64,000 nt of DNA from Nicotiana tabacum (GCF_000715075.1 NC_134082.1:58739466-58803465); one strand, 5' to 3'. Positions 34,458-47,173 are shown, numbered from the stretch's first letter. Numbers and translations are program-made. Notes: generated by a model from the letters alone, not told the origin.

Positions 34458-37400
34458 ATGACTGTACAGGTAAGATTCTTCTATTTTTAGATCATACTAT
34501 TCTTTTTGTATGATTTTCTTAGAATCTCAGTGGTTAAATTTCTTTGTTCCACAGATTGTAGTTAGGTTTTATCTTTTTGACTTTTTGTTCATATTGGCTT
34601 GATGTATTTGGAAATTTCTATTTTTTCTACTGTATGACCAACAGTAAAAATTTACCCTGCAAGTTTACACCAAAACCAAATCATGTTAATTTATCATGGT
34701 TCAGTAGTAAATTGAGGTGAGAATTTGGATTAATTAACTACTCCTCCACACCATAATAAGCGATTTTTAAAGATTTGGAACTCCAATTAGATAACCATTT
34801 TAATAACATCAATTAAGGGGGGGGGGGGGGTTATTTGACCAAGATTAACCTTTATCTCTTCTCAATATTAATTTAGAAGTTTTAAGAGATTTTTATGAAT
34901 TTGTTCTAATTATTTATTAGACAAGTGTAAATTTGGAAAAAGTCATTTTTTACCTTAATTTATTTTATTCGAAAATCACCTGTTTTTGGCCAAATTTGAA
35001 ACAATCATTTATGGTAGTACTGTTTAGCCATAACATGTGTATTTACTGGATTGATGTTATTTTTCCCCCCTTCCTTTACTTGGTTAGAAGGTGGAAAAGT
35101 AGCGAGTATTAGCTTGAGAAAAAATAATTATGCAATAAATAACTTTCTAATTCATAGATGTAAAGTTTCCAAGTTGTATATGTGTGGCCAATTATTGTTA
35201 TTAAAATGAGTGAGGGGTTCAGAATTATGATTGAACTGCATGTCTTAAGAGTGTGACTGAAGTACACAACGAAAAATAATTGCAGGCCTTAAGAGTTATT
35301 ACTTGTTATATATCATGTATGTACTTGAATTTCGGGTTCTGTTTTGGGTTGAAAGAACTGATTCTGGAAATGTTTATGGAAATCAATTGTGCAGGTTTGT
35401 GTGTGCTAGGAATAATAGGGTGAAAACGCTCAAATATCAAGAATCTAAGTGTTTGTTAGAGTCACCTGTTCTTTTACTTTTTGTCCATAGGGGAAAGTTT
35501 TTTTTCTTTTACTACAAGATGAATAAGATTATTTGTGAACTAATTGCAGTATGGTTTAGTCCTGATATGTTGCATTCAACCATAAGATATCTTAAAATGT
35601 AAGAAAAATTCAATAGTCATTATCATCTAATTGGGATTTTGAAAATGTTCATCCGTAATGTAATATTAGTAGTCATGCTTGCTTGAATGGAAATTTTGTC
35701 GATAGAGATTTCTGGAGTTATCTCTGTAGAAGAGCTGTTGATTGATATCTTTTGCCATTCTGAAATTTAGGATCAAAGCAAGTCTGACACGATCCTTCCC
35801 AGCGGGAGTAGGACTTCACTTGATGTTGGAGCTCCTGCAGATGAATATGCTCCTAAGGTTCATTGCTCCCCTCATTGACTAAGTTAACACTTTCTTTACT
35901 TAAAGCCAATTTCTGAACGGTTGTCTTTTTATACTGTCTATTTTCAATCAAACAGATAAGAAAACCATACACCATTTCAAAACAAAGGGAGAGGTGGTCA
36001 GATGAAGAGCATAGAAAGTTCATTGAAGCTTTAAAGCTGCATGGCAGGGCATGGCGACGTATAGAAGGTAAAAAACGAACAAAACCAATGGATTATTTGA
36101 GGCATCTTTCTGCCTGTCATTCAATATTAAAAGAGGTCTTGTGTAATTCTCAGAGCACGTGGGCACCAAAACTGCAGTTCAGATCAGAAGCCATGCTCAG
36201 AAGTTTTTCTCAAAGGTTTGCTGCTCCTATATCCCATAGTATCTATATGCCTTTTGAAGTAAGTCATATTGTGTATGACTAAAGGCGTGCCGTCATTATT
36301 ATGAGCCAAATCTGTTTTGTATTGGTTATTGATGTTGAATGTTTTCTTCTGATCAGGTTGTTCGGGAATCGAATAATGGTGATGTAAGCTCTGTGAAATC
36401 CATTGAGATCCCTCCTCCTCGGCCTAAAAGAAAGCCAATGCACCCTTATCCTCGTAAATTGGCAATTCCAGTTAAAAGTGGAACCCTAGCTCCAGAAATA
36501 TCGAAGAGGTCTGCATCACCAAATCTCTGTCTCTCGGAAACAGAGAATCAGTCTCCTACGTCTGTGTTGTCAGCCCGTGGTTCAGATGCATTTGGCACGG
36601 TAGATTCTAGTAAGCCAAGTGAAAGCCCATCACCTGTTTCATCAGCTGTTTCTGAGAATTGTGGTGATCTTGTACTCTCCGAACAATCAGATTTCAATCT
36701 AGAGAAGAGAAGATCTTCACCTGCCCAAGCATATGCTAGTTCAAATCCAGACAACCAGGCTTGCGTGGTACTTACGACAACTCTTTTGTTCCATACTACT
36801 ACATATGATTTTTCATTTGACACCAACTTATTGTGATTTTCCTGTTTGATTTGTACATCCAGAAACTGGAGTTGTTTCCGGAAGACATTGATTTTGTGAA
36901 AGAAGGCTCAGTTGAGGCATCGTCCACTCATAGTCTGAAGCTATTTGGTAAAACCGTATTTGTCGCTGATTCTTGTGTACTTTCCTCTCCAACATCTGGC
37001 CAAATATTGTTGGCAGATGTCAATGATGAACCAGCATCACGAACGTTGTCTCAGAACTCCTTCCCTATGAAATTTTCACCCTCGGATTCAGAATGTGCCC
37101 CAAGTACTGTAACTATGTATCACTCGCCAGCAGCAAATGGAAGTCCAAGGCCTAACAAAAGTGTGTCTTGCCATCTGTTGTCGTGGGGATCATCATACGT
37201 ATCTGCTGCATTTTCTTGCACTCAGGTGCATAATCCAATTCCAATGAAGGGGCGTGCACTCTTCGATCACAAAGATTCGGAAGATCAGGAAATTCAAAAG
37301 GAAGGGTCTTCCACTGGCTCCAACACCGAATCAGTAAGTGCAGAGTTGAGTGTAGACAAGAGTTTGGGAGTTGAAGCTCAGATTAGCCGAAATCAAGAGG

Positions 37401-37582
37401 CAAGGAGGGAATTATTCTCCATTAGAGCTAGCGTACCCTCTTTGTTTGAGCGAAGAGCAAATTCCACGAAGCGTGTGAAGGGTTTTGTTCCTTATAAGAG
37501 ATGTTTAGCTGAAAGGGGCATCAGTTCCTCAACATTAACTGGAGAAGAAAGAGAAGAGAAGCGAACCCGGTTATGCTTGTAG
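34458..37582 (+). CDS. REVEILLE1-like single-MYB (SHAQKYF-class) transcription factor
   Basis: A nuclear DNA-binding protein of the CCA1/LHY/REVEILLE family; relatives bind the evening element and link the circadian clock to growth and hormone output. Six coding exons with GT/AG introns: 34458-34469, 35771-35857, 35956-36067, 36154-36215, 36357-36767 and 36863-37582, giving 467 aa with all phases consistent. The first exon encodes only MTVQ, followed by a 1301-base intron. The MYB repeat spans about residues 34-91: IRKPYTISKQRERWSDEEH, then LHGRAWRRIEEHVGTKT, ending in SHAQKFF (83-89), the family's signature. A Pro-rich block follows (PPPRPKRKPMHPYPRK), then a Ser-rich region, a conserved KLFGKTVFV motif, KGFVPYKRCLAER and a C-terminal RLCL. 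No stop or frameshift, so it looks intact, the only such gene here. RVE1 versus RVE2/RVE7 cannot be separated by eye; the short first exon is the least certain part. Confidence 0.92.
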
Positions 37583-38418
37583 TTACTTTCTTAGTCTGTT
37601 TGTGTAGGTTAACACATCCCTTTTGGTTCTGATTAGATAGCTTATATCAATATTATAATATCAGTTGCCGGATAACTGGACGAAGAGAAGCAACACCATG
37701 GCAGCAAAGGCGGCTCTTCCCTCTTAGCTTTGCTGAATGGCAGAAGCAGTCTTCCTAATTTTTCCTTCTCAATTCTTCAAATGTATGTTGATAAACTTTT
37801 TTCTTGCAAGTTCATGTCATTTCTTGCACTTTTGGCAGATGAGCTAAGGCTCTTGTAAAGCTTACTAAATGGTTGTTACTGTCAAAATTGGACCGCCGCT
37901 GGAATGGTAGCTGTACTGGCAATGGCGCTGCCTGTTGTTTTGTCCGGAGATAAAGAGATTAGATTCTTTTAAAAGATGGCAAATTTCTTGTAGTTAACGA
38001 ATCATTAGAAATCCAGGATGAATGTAGCCCTGACATTCTAGATCTTAATTGAATGCACGTGACCAAATTCATAGTGTCTCAAAGCGCTATTTATGTCGTC
38101 CAAGCCAAAATATTCGATCTAGGAAGGTGGGTTGCACTGCTTTTTTGGAGTAGTTTTCTTGATAATTTTCTTCTGGATAATATTTTGTGTTTAAATAGTT
38201 ATCTTTCCTGGATCTTTAGAGTCAATTGATTCTCCCCGTTTGGAGTTTGGAGCTGTTTCATAGTACATAGGGTTCGTTAGAGTAACGAAATAAAATGTAT
38301 CCTAAGATATTCATTCACTCCGTGCTATCTAATCTTACATTGTGAATCTTGTCTAATATCAAGGAAAGAAAGGATACATACTAGCTTGATAAAAGTCAAA
38401 CCTGCTTCATGTCGGCTG
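37583..38418 (+). other. 3' flank of the REVEILLE-like gene
   Basis: Presumed 3' UTR and spacer. No canonical AATAAA close to the stop is convincing; an AAATAAAATG word occurs near 38287. No other gene is seen. Confidence 0.5.
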
Positions 38419-38716
38419 ACTAATAGCCTATTTGGCCCATCAGTGTTTTTGTGTTTGACTAAGTTATTTGAAAGCACTTCTGGGCAGCAATTAGTATTTG
38501 ATCAAGCTTTTAAAAATTATTTCTAAGTGTATTTTCTTCAAAAGTGCTTTTCAAAAAAGCGTTTTTGGAGAGAAGCTATTTTTTTCTGATTCTTCTCTAA
38601 AACACTTTTTTCTTCTCTAAAAGTTTGACCAATCACTTCAACTTTAAAAAAAAAAAAAGTAATTTAAAAAAAAAAAACTTTTGGCTTGGAGAAGCTTGGC
38701 CAAACAGGCTATTAGT
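38419..38716. mobile_element. MITE with 19-bp terminal inverted repeats
   Basis: The left end ACTAATAGCCTATTTGGCC (38419-38437) pairs with the right end GGCCAAACAGGCTATTAGT (38698-38716) with one mismatch. The interior is rich in AAAAGT/ACTTTT and TTCTC words. No target duplication was found, so the superfamily is open. About 0.84 kb downstream of the REVEILLE-like stop. Confidence 0.8.
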
Positions 38717-38717
38717 A

Positions 38718-38760
38718 CTCCCTCCATTCACTTTTACTTGTCAGATATACTAAAAATAAA
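38718..38760. mobile_element. One end of a Stowaway-like MITE
   Basis: CTCCCTCCATTCACTTTTAC directly after TA, the typical start of Stowaway (Tc1/mariner) MITEs in plants. The opposite end was not found before 39487, so it is truncated. It abuts the previous MITE. Confidence 0.55.
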
Positions 38761-39487
38761 TTTTCATATTTATTTTTTCACTTTACACATATTAAGAGAA
38801 CGACAATTTTTTTTCTTGTTTTACCCTTAATTCATTACACTTCTTGAATAATTAATGGTCAATTGTAACTTTCCAATGCTCAATATTGGAATTCACTGAG
38901 AACTCTTCATTATCCCCCTTCATTAAACACACAAGTCCACTAAAGTCATCTTTTATTCTCTTTTCTTTGGAGTATTTTTTTCTTCAAAAGGTTTTTTTTT
39001 TTTTGAAACTCTCTAGTTAGTCCAAAAAATTTGTGCACATCTTTTTTAAGAAATGGACGAAAAGTGATTTTTTTAAGGAAACAGATGAAATTCCCACAAA
39101 TATCAAAGTAGAAGACTCACATAAAATGGTTGAAGATTCAAAGAATATGGAAGCTAAAGATTCAAAAAAGAGAGATGAAGATCGAGTAGAAGCAATTGAA
39201 GATTCGAAGACAAAAGTTATGGATGTTCCAAAATTTGGTGAATGATTCTGAATGGTTTGGCTCCTAAATTTATTCAATCATTTGGATCAAAAAAATTCAG
39301 GCTTTTAAACTGGAGAGATGGCCAGATGGATGTGTAAAATGCCGTTATCTATAAAAATTAAATGTACTTTGGAACTTCATAGTTGCTATTATAAATATGT
39401 ATGGGAATTTGGTTTCAATTATTGAGTACCAAAAATAGGGTTATTGTAGTAAAATTATCATGTCAATCATTACTTTTTAAGGGGCGC
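38761..39487. other. Spacer, no supported gene
   Basis: AT-rich. A short plus frame at 39033-39245 would give a Lys/Asp/Glu-rich 70-aa peptide with repeated EDSK-like words; no promoter, domain or partner supports it, and it may be a fragment of a gene or repeat. Confidence 0.5.
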
Positions 39488-39574
39488 TGTATACGGTCAA
39501 AACTGGGCTTGCCCTTTTGTATTAGTAATCGAGATCAGAACATGACAAGCCAAGTTTCAACCTCGTAGTATATC
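39488..39574 (+). repeat. Tat-B 5' LTR, left part
   Basis: Starts TGTATACGGTCAAAA. It is cut at 39574 by the Ogre-like insertion and resumes at 63021 after the duplicated ATATC. The joined LTR is about 650 bp. Confidence 0.8.
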
Positions 39575-42500
39575 TGTGAGCACGTGATTGTTACTTTCAC
39601 GACAATTACTCCAAAAGAAATCAAAAAATAAAACAAATTGTCTTTGTGTATAATCTTTAGAATCTGCGTGGCATTTCGGATAGTTATTTGTAGTTTTGTC
39701 TGTGATTGTTTATTTTTAATTAAAAATACAAAAAAATATGTTGCATGAATTTAGGATTTTATTCTGCTATTAGGAATTAATTAAATCATATTTGGAATGA
39801 AAATCACAAAAAATATTATTTTTGGTAATTTTGTCATTTTTATTGTTTAATGGTGTGATTTTGTTTAATTAATATTTGATATCGTGTGTTAATTATTGCT
39901 AAGAATCAATTAATGTCTGTGTAATATAATTGTTGTTTTATAATTTATTTTTAGGATTTTGGTAAATTCGGAATTAAAAAGGAAAAGAACAAAAATAGAA
40001 AAGAAAATTGGACTGGGCCATTTCATTTTTGGGCCAAAATCAGGCCCAAACGAGCCCTATACCCGGTCCAAACCTTCAGCTCTCAAAGACGCATCAGATG
40101 ACGTCGTTTCGAGACCAACGAATCTCGACCATTCATCCATCCTCATTCAACGGTCCAAGACCTCACCCCATAACCCGACCCGTTTTCCCTGGATCGACCC
40201 AGTCCCCCACTGAGACCAAAACGACTCTGTTTTATATAAGTAAAGTGATCCAAACCATTGATCTCATCAGATCTAACGGCTTGGATTCACTCACCCATCA
40301 CATATATATATTTTAAACACACCCCACACCCCCTAAGCTACCCCCTCTCTCTTCGTTTCTCTCAACAAACCAGACGACCCCAAGAACCCTAGCCAGCCGC
40401 CACCCCTCCCCTTCGCCTGAAACCCGGCGGCGGCAACGCCGGTGACCACCAAAATGACACCCCTGAGCCATCTCCCCATCCACAACACGAATCCATGAAC
40501 CATTTGCCTCGAATCACCCCACATCTTCTCGAATCTTCAATCGAAGTTTCGAGCTGACCATGAAACCACCCCAATCCACCCCTAATTAACACCACACCAC
40601 CACTAGGCTTCCCTCATCCCTAAACCATCAACAGATTCCCTCGAATCTCGTTGGATCTCCTCGAATCTTCGATCAAAGATCTCCCCTCCAAGCCCTAGCC
40701 TGTCCCCTTGACCCCAGACTAACACCCAATAATCCCCTTTACCTCCTCGTCCTTAATCCCTAACCAAATTGGCTCGAACATGAGTAAAAACCGTCGAATG
40801 ACGGATCTAGGGTTTCAACGGTTCAAGACGTGTCAAAGCTTCAGGGTCGATTGGTTTCTATTCAATATTGTAGGCCTATTTCTCACGAAATAGACGTATA
40901 ATACTGACTAGGACTCAAGTTCGAAAGGGCATACTGTTGAAATCCGAGAAAAGAACAGTAAGTTCTTCATAATTTCTTTTGTTTCCTTCTATAGTTTTGT
41001 TTGTCTGTTTTAAATTGTATCTTTGTTTTGATTTGTTTCTTGTCATTTGTTCAGTACTTCTCTCCTTCTTATCAGACCGTTTATTGGGTCCAAGTTCTCT
41101 AATTGTTGGTTATATGTTGTAAACTGTTTGGTCAATTTATTGATTAGTTCGTTATGTGTGAGTTCGTTTAACCTGATAGTAGTTTTAATCCTGGCCTTGA
41201 TTTCATAGTCCATTTCAGTAGGTTTCATTTGTTGTTTTGTTTAAATGATGTATGTTAGACTTTCTGGCATTGGTTCAGGTTTGTCCCATATATGTGATGT
41301 GTGGCTCTTTGTTCTTTGATATTCATCAATCTTCGTTAAGTTCAGTATATCGCAGGATTTCCTTCACTCTATTTAGCTTAATTTGGAATTATGAATTAAT
41401 CATTCCCATAATGTGCCACTGGTGATTGGAAGTTTGACCTGGATAGTTCAATAGGTTTGTGTTCTGATTCATGGTAATGCTGTTAATGGGTCTTCTGTTA
41501 AGTATCAATGAATTTTGATTTCAGCTTTAGCTTAAGCTTCAATGTTCTGCTAAGCTCCTTTGTTTGTTGATGTGATTTTGGTTTGAAGTTCAGTCCAGAT
41601 TAAGGAAGTTGAATTAGTTATAGCTGCAGTTTTAATGTAGATTTCAGAGTTTAGTTTGGGGATTTGAAAACCTAAAAAAGGGGTTTAGAGTGAGTGGAGT
41701 GCCAGTTGAGTATGTAGTGAATCATTAAATTAATGAATAATTTAATCAAAAGAGGGAATCTTAGTGCAAATACATCCTGGCTGGCATCTTTAAAGGTGGG
41801 AAGTCAGATGTAGGATGACTTAAAATAATAAAAGCTGAGAATGCACATGGAAATAGGTAGTGAAACCTGTTGTACAGTAGGATATGCATTACTTTTTTGA
41901 ACTTCAGGAGATTTTTAAATAAGAAAACCCATGCCTAGACAACAAAAGGTGGAAAGGACAAATTAGGAAATATACTTTAAGTCTGGGCAGCCTGTTTATT
42001 TTGAAGGAGGAGGGCTATAAAATCAAACGAGAGGAAGAAGGAGGGGGGACTGGAAAAATTGAAAAGGGAAAAAGTTCATATTGAGAGAAATTTTTCAGGG
42101 GTCAAAAACACAAAGAATATTAGTGATTTTTAATCAGTCTGTGAGAGTTTGAAGTTTGGTCTTTGAATTCAAATTCAGGAATCAAACTCAAAAGGGTTTA
42201 TTCTTAGACATCTAAGAGTTCACTTTCAGTTTTTTTTGGGCCAGTGTATGAGAGGTTGCTGCTTGTTTTCAATTAGGGTCCATTGGTTGATGTTCAGTTG
42301 AGTTTGGGTTTATTTGAGTAGTGTTGTTCGATTTTCAAAACACTCCTGGTTTCTATATGTGTTTCTGGGTTCAAGCTTGACATAGTTTGGGGCTGTTGAG
42401 TTCAAATTGCTGCTATTAATCTTCCCTGCCTCGACTGACTCTTTTTCTTCATTGTAATCTCGAATCCAGGTACACTTTTGTCTCCAGTTGAACGTGGAAT

Positions 42501-44102
42501 CTTGTTTCAAGTGTATAAATGATCCAGAAAGTCAATGACAAGGAACTTTTGTTAATCTGAATCTATTGAGAATTGTTGTAGTTTTAATATTCCAATTAGA
42601 TTACTTATGTTGTCAAGAACTATATTGAGCTACTAGACTGATTTTGTTTGTTTTTGGCTGATTTTGGGTTAAGTTAACGATTATCTTGGTTTAGTTCACA
42701 TTGATAGTGTAACGCATGATTTTAGTAGGCTCTTGGGTGTATTCGAATGAACTATATGAGACTGTATTTGGATCAAAAAATGGATTTTGAGTTAGCTAGA
42801 TCATGTGAATTATTGGATTGTTAAGTATTAGATCCTCTTTTGTAGTTCGCCATTAAACGATTGCATGTTTAGTAATAAATCAGAAGGCAGTTAGAACGGC
42901 GTGAAGTAATTGATTATGTTATCATACGTCAAGCCCAAGTTAAATATTAGACTAGTAAGTTTAGTTCGAGCTAGTATCAAACTAGTTAGCCTGTGCTGAG
43001 TAATCAATCTCCAGTAGGAATAAATAAATACACATCATTATTCCATGCGTTCAATTATCAAGTGCATATTGCAATAGCGTGAAATAACTGAGCATGCCGT
43101 CATTTTTTTAAAATTTGAAATTTGTTTGGTAAGAATCAAGGATCAGTAGCTAATTAAAAGTCTTGAAGTGGGCCTATTAAATACCTTTCTCGTTTGGGCA
43201 AATTTTAAGGCCCGCGCTCGAACAGTCTTCGTTAATGGACCGTTGTTTCAATTCATATTCTTCGGGCTTACTTTTGAGCCCAATGACACGTTTATTTTAA
43301 AACTATTGCTTGGCCTGTATTAGACCTAAAACATTTTAATTAGGATATTTTCTTTTTAGAGACAAAACAAAAAAAATAAATAAAAAATCATAGTTTGCTT
43401 TTAGGCTTGCCCTTTTAAAAATAAAATGAGTCGAGCCTCGCCCAATAAAACGCACAAACTGCGGGGTCCTCATAAATGTATATATTAAAAATACTTAGAA
43501 TACGGGATGACCCATCTAGCGAACTTCACGGCTTTCCCCAAAGATAATAACGCGTTAGACTCTTTAGGCGCGATTTTAATTAAATTACATTCTTAAATTC
43601 GGGTGCGCATTTATGTGACCCAAATCCAAATCTCAACGGAGTCGGAATGTATTAACAACCACGGGTGCATTGATTGCGACGTGGTTCGAGATGCATTTTC
43701 ACGACGTTGCAATTCTATTAAAAAATAATAATAAAAGCAGTTTAAACTTAATAAAAGCACACAAGTTATAACATGTATTAAAATCAGATATTTAGCCATT
43801 ATAGCAATTTAAGCGACCGTGCTAGAACCACGGGATCCGTGGGTGCCTAACACCTTCCCTCGGGTCAACAAAATTCCTTACTTAGAATTTCTTGTTCGCA
43901 GACTTCATTTGGAAAGTCAAAAATTTCCTCGATTTGGGATTCAAGATAAACCGGTGACTTGGGACACCAAAAGCCAAACCTTTCCCAAGTGGCGACTCTG
44001 AAACAAATAAATAATCCCATTTTCGAATAATGTCACTTAAAATGGAAAAACTCCCTCACGCATTTATCCTTCGGGGTAGGTGTGTAAAAAGGAGGTGTGA
44101 CA
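39575..44102 (+). repeat. Ogre-like 5' LTR (4528 bp)
   Basis: A TATA box TTTATATAAG is at 40231-40240, followed by a GC-rich, C-rich first-transcribed part (40320-40480) and a long AT-rich remainder. It ends with the block carrying CCTAACACCTTC and GGAGGTGTGACA that is shared with the minus-strand element. Confidence 0.93.
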
Positions 44103-44106
44103 GCTC

Positions 44107-44124
44107 TGGCGACTCCGCTGGAGA
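44107..44124 (+). other. Ogre-like primer-binding site
   Basis: TGGCGACTCCGCTGGAGA, four bases after the LTR. Ogre elements are reported to use tRNA-Arg; I could not check the tRNA match here. Confidence 0.8.
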
Positions 44125-44829
44125 TCAGAATCCAGAACTTCGGTTCAGGGTTCAAGAATTCGAGCTTAGAATAACTGTTATAGTTGGCTTGTTTTATCTG
44201 ATTTTTACATGTTGAGCCTAATGTGCTAAATGCCGCTTTTACTGCTTTGATATTATTTGGACTGTATATAAATTGCTACGAAACCCTCCTCTCTCTGAGT
44301 CTTCTAAAACATCTGGGAAGTGTGCACTTCGTGTGACTTCTTTTATGTTAGAGTCTTATCCCAATTTTAGAACGAGGTTCGGACAAGTTGCAAAGCCGGT
44401 GAAGCTTCTGTATTCCTGGTACGTTGCCCCCCTCGGCTCGAGCTATCCGCTCGGGTAAGCCAGGTCTAGAACAATAAACCCAGTTTTTTAAACCTAGTAT
44501 AACAAGCCTCATACCGGATCCCTAGTAGGAACGTTTGTTTGCATCATGCGCATTTGACCTTGGAGACTCAACACAGGGGTTGGGTCTGTCTAGGACATGT
44601 GTACCCAAATGAAAAAGACCATCCTGATGCATCTTACGTGCTACTTGCGCATATGTTTGTTTCGGCTTGCATGTTGACCAGCTTTCTAGAACAGAGGAAG
44701 AAAATAAAAAAAAATAAAAATAAATAAATAAATAAATAATAATAATATAGGAGTGAGAGGTAGGTATTTAGAAAATTCCGAAATCTCCAAATGAGCCAAA
44801 TTTTTCAACTGCCATGTTCTGTCAAAACT

Positions 44830-44889
44830 GGCGAACTACGCGAGTCTGATTCTCACCAGGTGTGAGATACGTAGGCAAACCTCATCGGT
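44830..44889 (+). other. Boundary hairpin block, copy A
   Basis: GCGAACTACG, TCTGATTC, stem TCTCAC / GTGAGA (44851-44856, 44862-44867, six perfect pairs), then GATACGTAGGCA and CTCATCGGTT. Confidence 0.8.
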
Positions 44890-44952
44890 TTCTGCCGGAA
44901 TTCCGAAAAAAATAATAATACGTAGGCATGTTTCCCCTGTTACGTCAAAACG

Positions 44953-45012
44953 GGCGAACTATGCGGGTCTGATTCTCACCGGATGTGAGATACGTAGGCA
45001 AACCTCATCGGT
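44953..45012 (+). other. Boundary hairpin block, copy B
   Basis: GCGAACTATG, TCTGATTC, stem TCTCAC / GTGAGA (44974-44979, 44985-44990) with a changed loop, GATACGTAGGCA and CTCATCGGTTCCGG. A half copy (ATACGTAGGCA) lies between A and B at 44918-44928. Confidence 0.8.
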
Positions 45013-45557
45013 TCCGGTCCACCATTTTCAAAAACATCCAAAAATATTTTCCTTTACTTCCTTCTTTAGAAAAGTCTTTCTTTAAGACCCCAATTTAAAA
45101 AAAATCCAAAAATATTTTTTTATTAATTTCTTCTCAAAATTCAAAAATATTTTCATTCTTCTTTCAAAATTGGAAAGAAAATTCAAAATTCAAAAATATG
45201 TCATTTTTAGAAGCATTTCTTTCATTAAGAAGGGTCCAACTTCGTTTTTTTGTAAAAGTAGCCCAAAAGAACAATTTTTTTTTATTGTAAATAAGAAGGT
45301 GATGTCATTCTTGTCTAAAATAGTTGAATGTCCCCAAAAGGACGTTGGAAGGCCGTTTTTGCAAGAACAGTCATTTTTAGTAGTCATTTTTTTTTGGGTT
45401 TTTGGCCGTTTAGCAAACACAGTCTTAAAATCTTCTTCCCCGAAGTGCTGAAAGGTCGCATTTGCAAAGCCGGACTTTTATGAAATTTTGATAACCTTTT
45501 CTTGAGTCCAAATGAGTCATAACCTTTTAAATTAAATCACCCTAATAAATGTGCAGG

Positions 45558-47173
45558 ATGAGCACAGATGAAAACGAACCCTTTGCAGCTCTTGAGGAGA
45601 TCCCCTTACAGCTCCACATGTGGTGGAATGACCTAGGGAAAGGTAGCCGAGGAACTGTGATAAAAGTTTTGGGTGGTCGTGACGGACTTTTTAACATCAA
45701 GCCAAGATTGGACGTGATTGAAGCCCTGATACCTTTTTGGGATCCGACTCTCAATGTGTTTCGCTTTTCTGATTTTGAGCTCACACCCACACTAGAGGAA
45801 CTTGCGGGTTACGCCGGCCTTAGCGGAAACCTTAGAAGTCGGTACCCGATATCACCGAGACCAGTATCTCCTCACAAGTTTCTGGATATGTTAAGTATTA
45901 GCCGGGATATTCAAGATGGGAATTTATCTGGAGGGTTTTGCACTTTCCAGTTCCTGTACCAATGCTATGGCAATCCCCAAGGTTTCGAAGCACCGAATAC
46001 TGGTCTGACCCATGCCGGAAATAAAGATAAATAGGAGGCAAGGCGGGGTTTGGTTTTTATAGTAGCATTCTTGGTGTTGTAATATGTCCGCAGAAAGACG
46101 ACAACATAGAATTGGGCCTCGTGGGAATGGTGGATGTCGCAATCAAGAAAGCTAATGGCACATTAGTTCCCCTGATCTTATCTGAGATTTACCGAGCTTT
46201 GACCATCTGTTGAAAAGGGGGAAAATTCTTCCAAGGCTGCAACTTACTATTACAACTGTGGATACTGGAACATTTCTGCCACCATGTCGGGTATATGAAC
46301 TACGGCATGACCGGTTTGGATTGCATCGAAGAATTTGAAAGCCGAGTGGCGGGGGTTAAATTTCCAGAGGGTACCGAAGCTTGGTTTGCCCACTTGAGTT
46401 CTTTAACTTCAGATAAAATTTAGTGGACGTTTGGATGGCTCCCTGCCACCGAAGTCATATACATGTCAGCTAAAGTGTGCTACTTTCTCCTAATGGGCAT
46501 CCGGAGCATTCAGCCATATGCTCCTCATAGGGTTTTGCGCCAACTAGGAAGATTTCAAACCGTCCCCCATGACGAAGATTTGAGTATACATGTTGTCGAA
46601 TTGGGCCCAAAGGCTGTATTTCCAGAAGGAAGAGTTCGCCAAGTTTGGAATGAGTGCAGATTTCTCGAACCCAAGACTATGGTACGGGATCTAGCTAGAG
46701 GTGAGGTGGACCCCAATTATATGGTTTTGTTTGGCAAAAGATTTCAAATTCCTCGAGAGACCGAGAGACCTTCTAAGAGACCTCATGTCCAACAATTCAC
46801 TAATGACTCACAGGAGCAGTGGGGCTGGTTGGCAAAGGAAGAAAGCTATTGGGCTAAGATAAGTAAATTAGAGGGACAAATCAGGGACCTCAAATTTGGC
46901 CACAGTATCCAAGCTGCCGCAGATGAAGGGGAAAAGAAAAAGCTAACTCAGGAGAACGAAGCTCTCAAAGCTCAAATCCATAAAATGAGAATAGCTGCTA
47001 GAAACCCGGAAAGAAGCCGGGCAGATGAAAGGCTTATAAGCGGTCTGAGAAGGAAAGTACTTGAGTGTCAAGATAACCTAGAAAAATCCGAGGCTAGTCT
47101 AGCAAAAGTACGAGCACAATTGGCAGAGAGGGATGTGAAAAAGAGAGCCAAAGAAAAACCTAGAATGATCTGA
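45558..47173 (+). pseudogene. Ogre-like ORF1 (extra ORF upstream of gag), broken
   Basis: A protein of unknown role found between the 5' LTR and gag in Ogre elements; similar plant proteins are, as I recall, grouped under a DUF (DUF7745-like) related to plant mobile domains. The start is the ATG at 45558 (MSTDENEPF). Visible blocks: LIPFWDPTLNVFRFSDFEL, TPTLEELAGYAGLSGN and PHKFLDMLSI (45558-46034); a decayed middle with stops and frameshifts (46035-46462) where IELGLVGMVDVAIKKANGTL and FFQGCNLLLQLWILEHF can still be read; then an open C-terminal part (46463-47173) with a predicted coiled coil (KLEGQIRDLKFG to AQLAERD) and a basic end. The stop TGA (47171-47173) lies inside hairpin block C. 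Confidence 0.8.

Larger units (their letters stand above)
44125..45557 (+). other. Ogre-like 5' leader
   Basis: Non-coding. It contains the block shared with the minus-strand element (about 44400-44700), an A/T simple repeat (about 44698-44748), and boundary hairpins A and B. The words before ORF1 (TGTGCAG then GATGAGC) look like a splice acceptor. Confidence 0.7.

Noticed and set aside
39033..39245. 70-aa Lys/Asp/Glu-rich protein
   Set aside because: No recognisable domain, splice partners or homology seen; low-complexity chance frame remains likely.
40333..40595. Trp/Gly-rich antisense frames in the GC-rich part of the Ogre-like LTR, repeated at 59287-59490
   Set aside because: Identical location in both LTRs and antisense to the transcribed leader; composition-driven.
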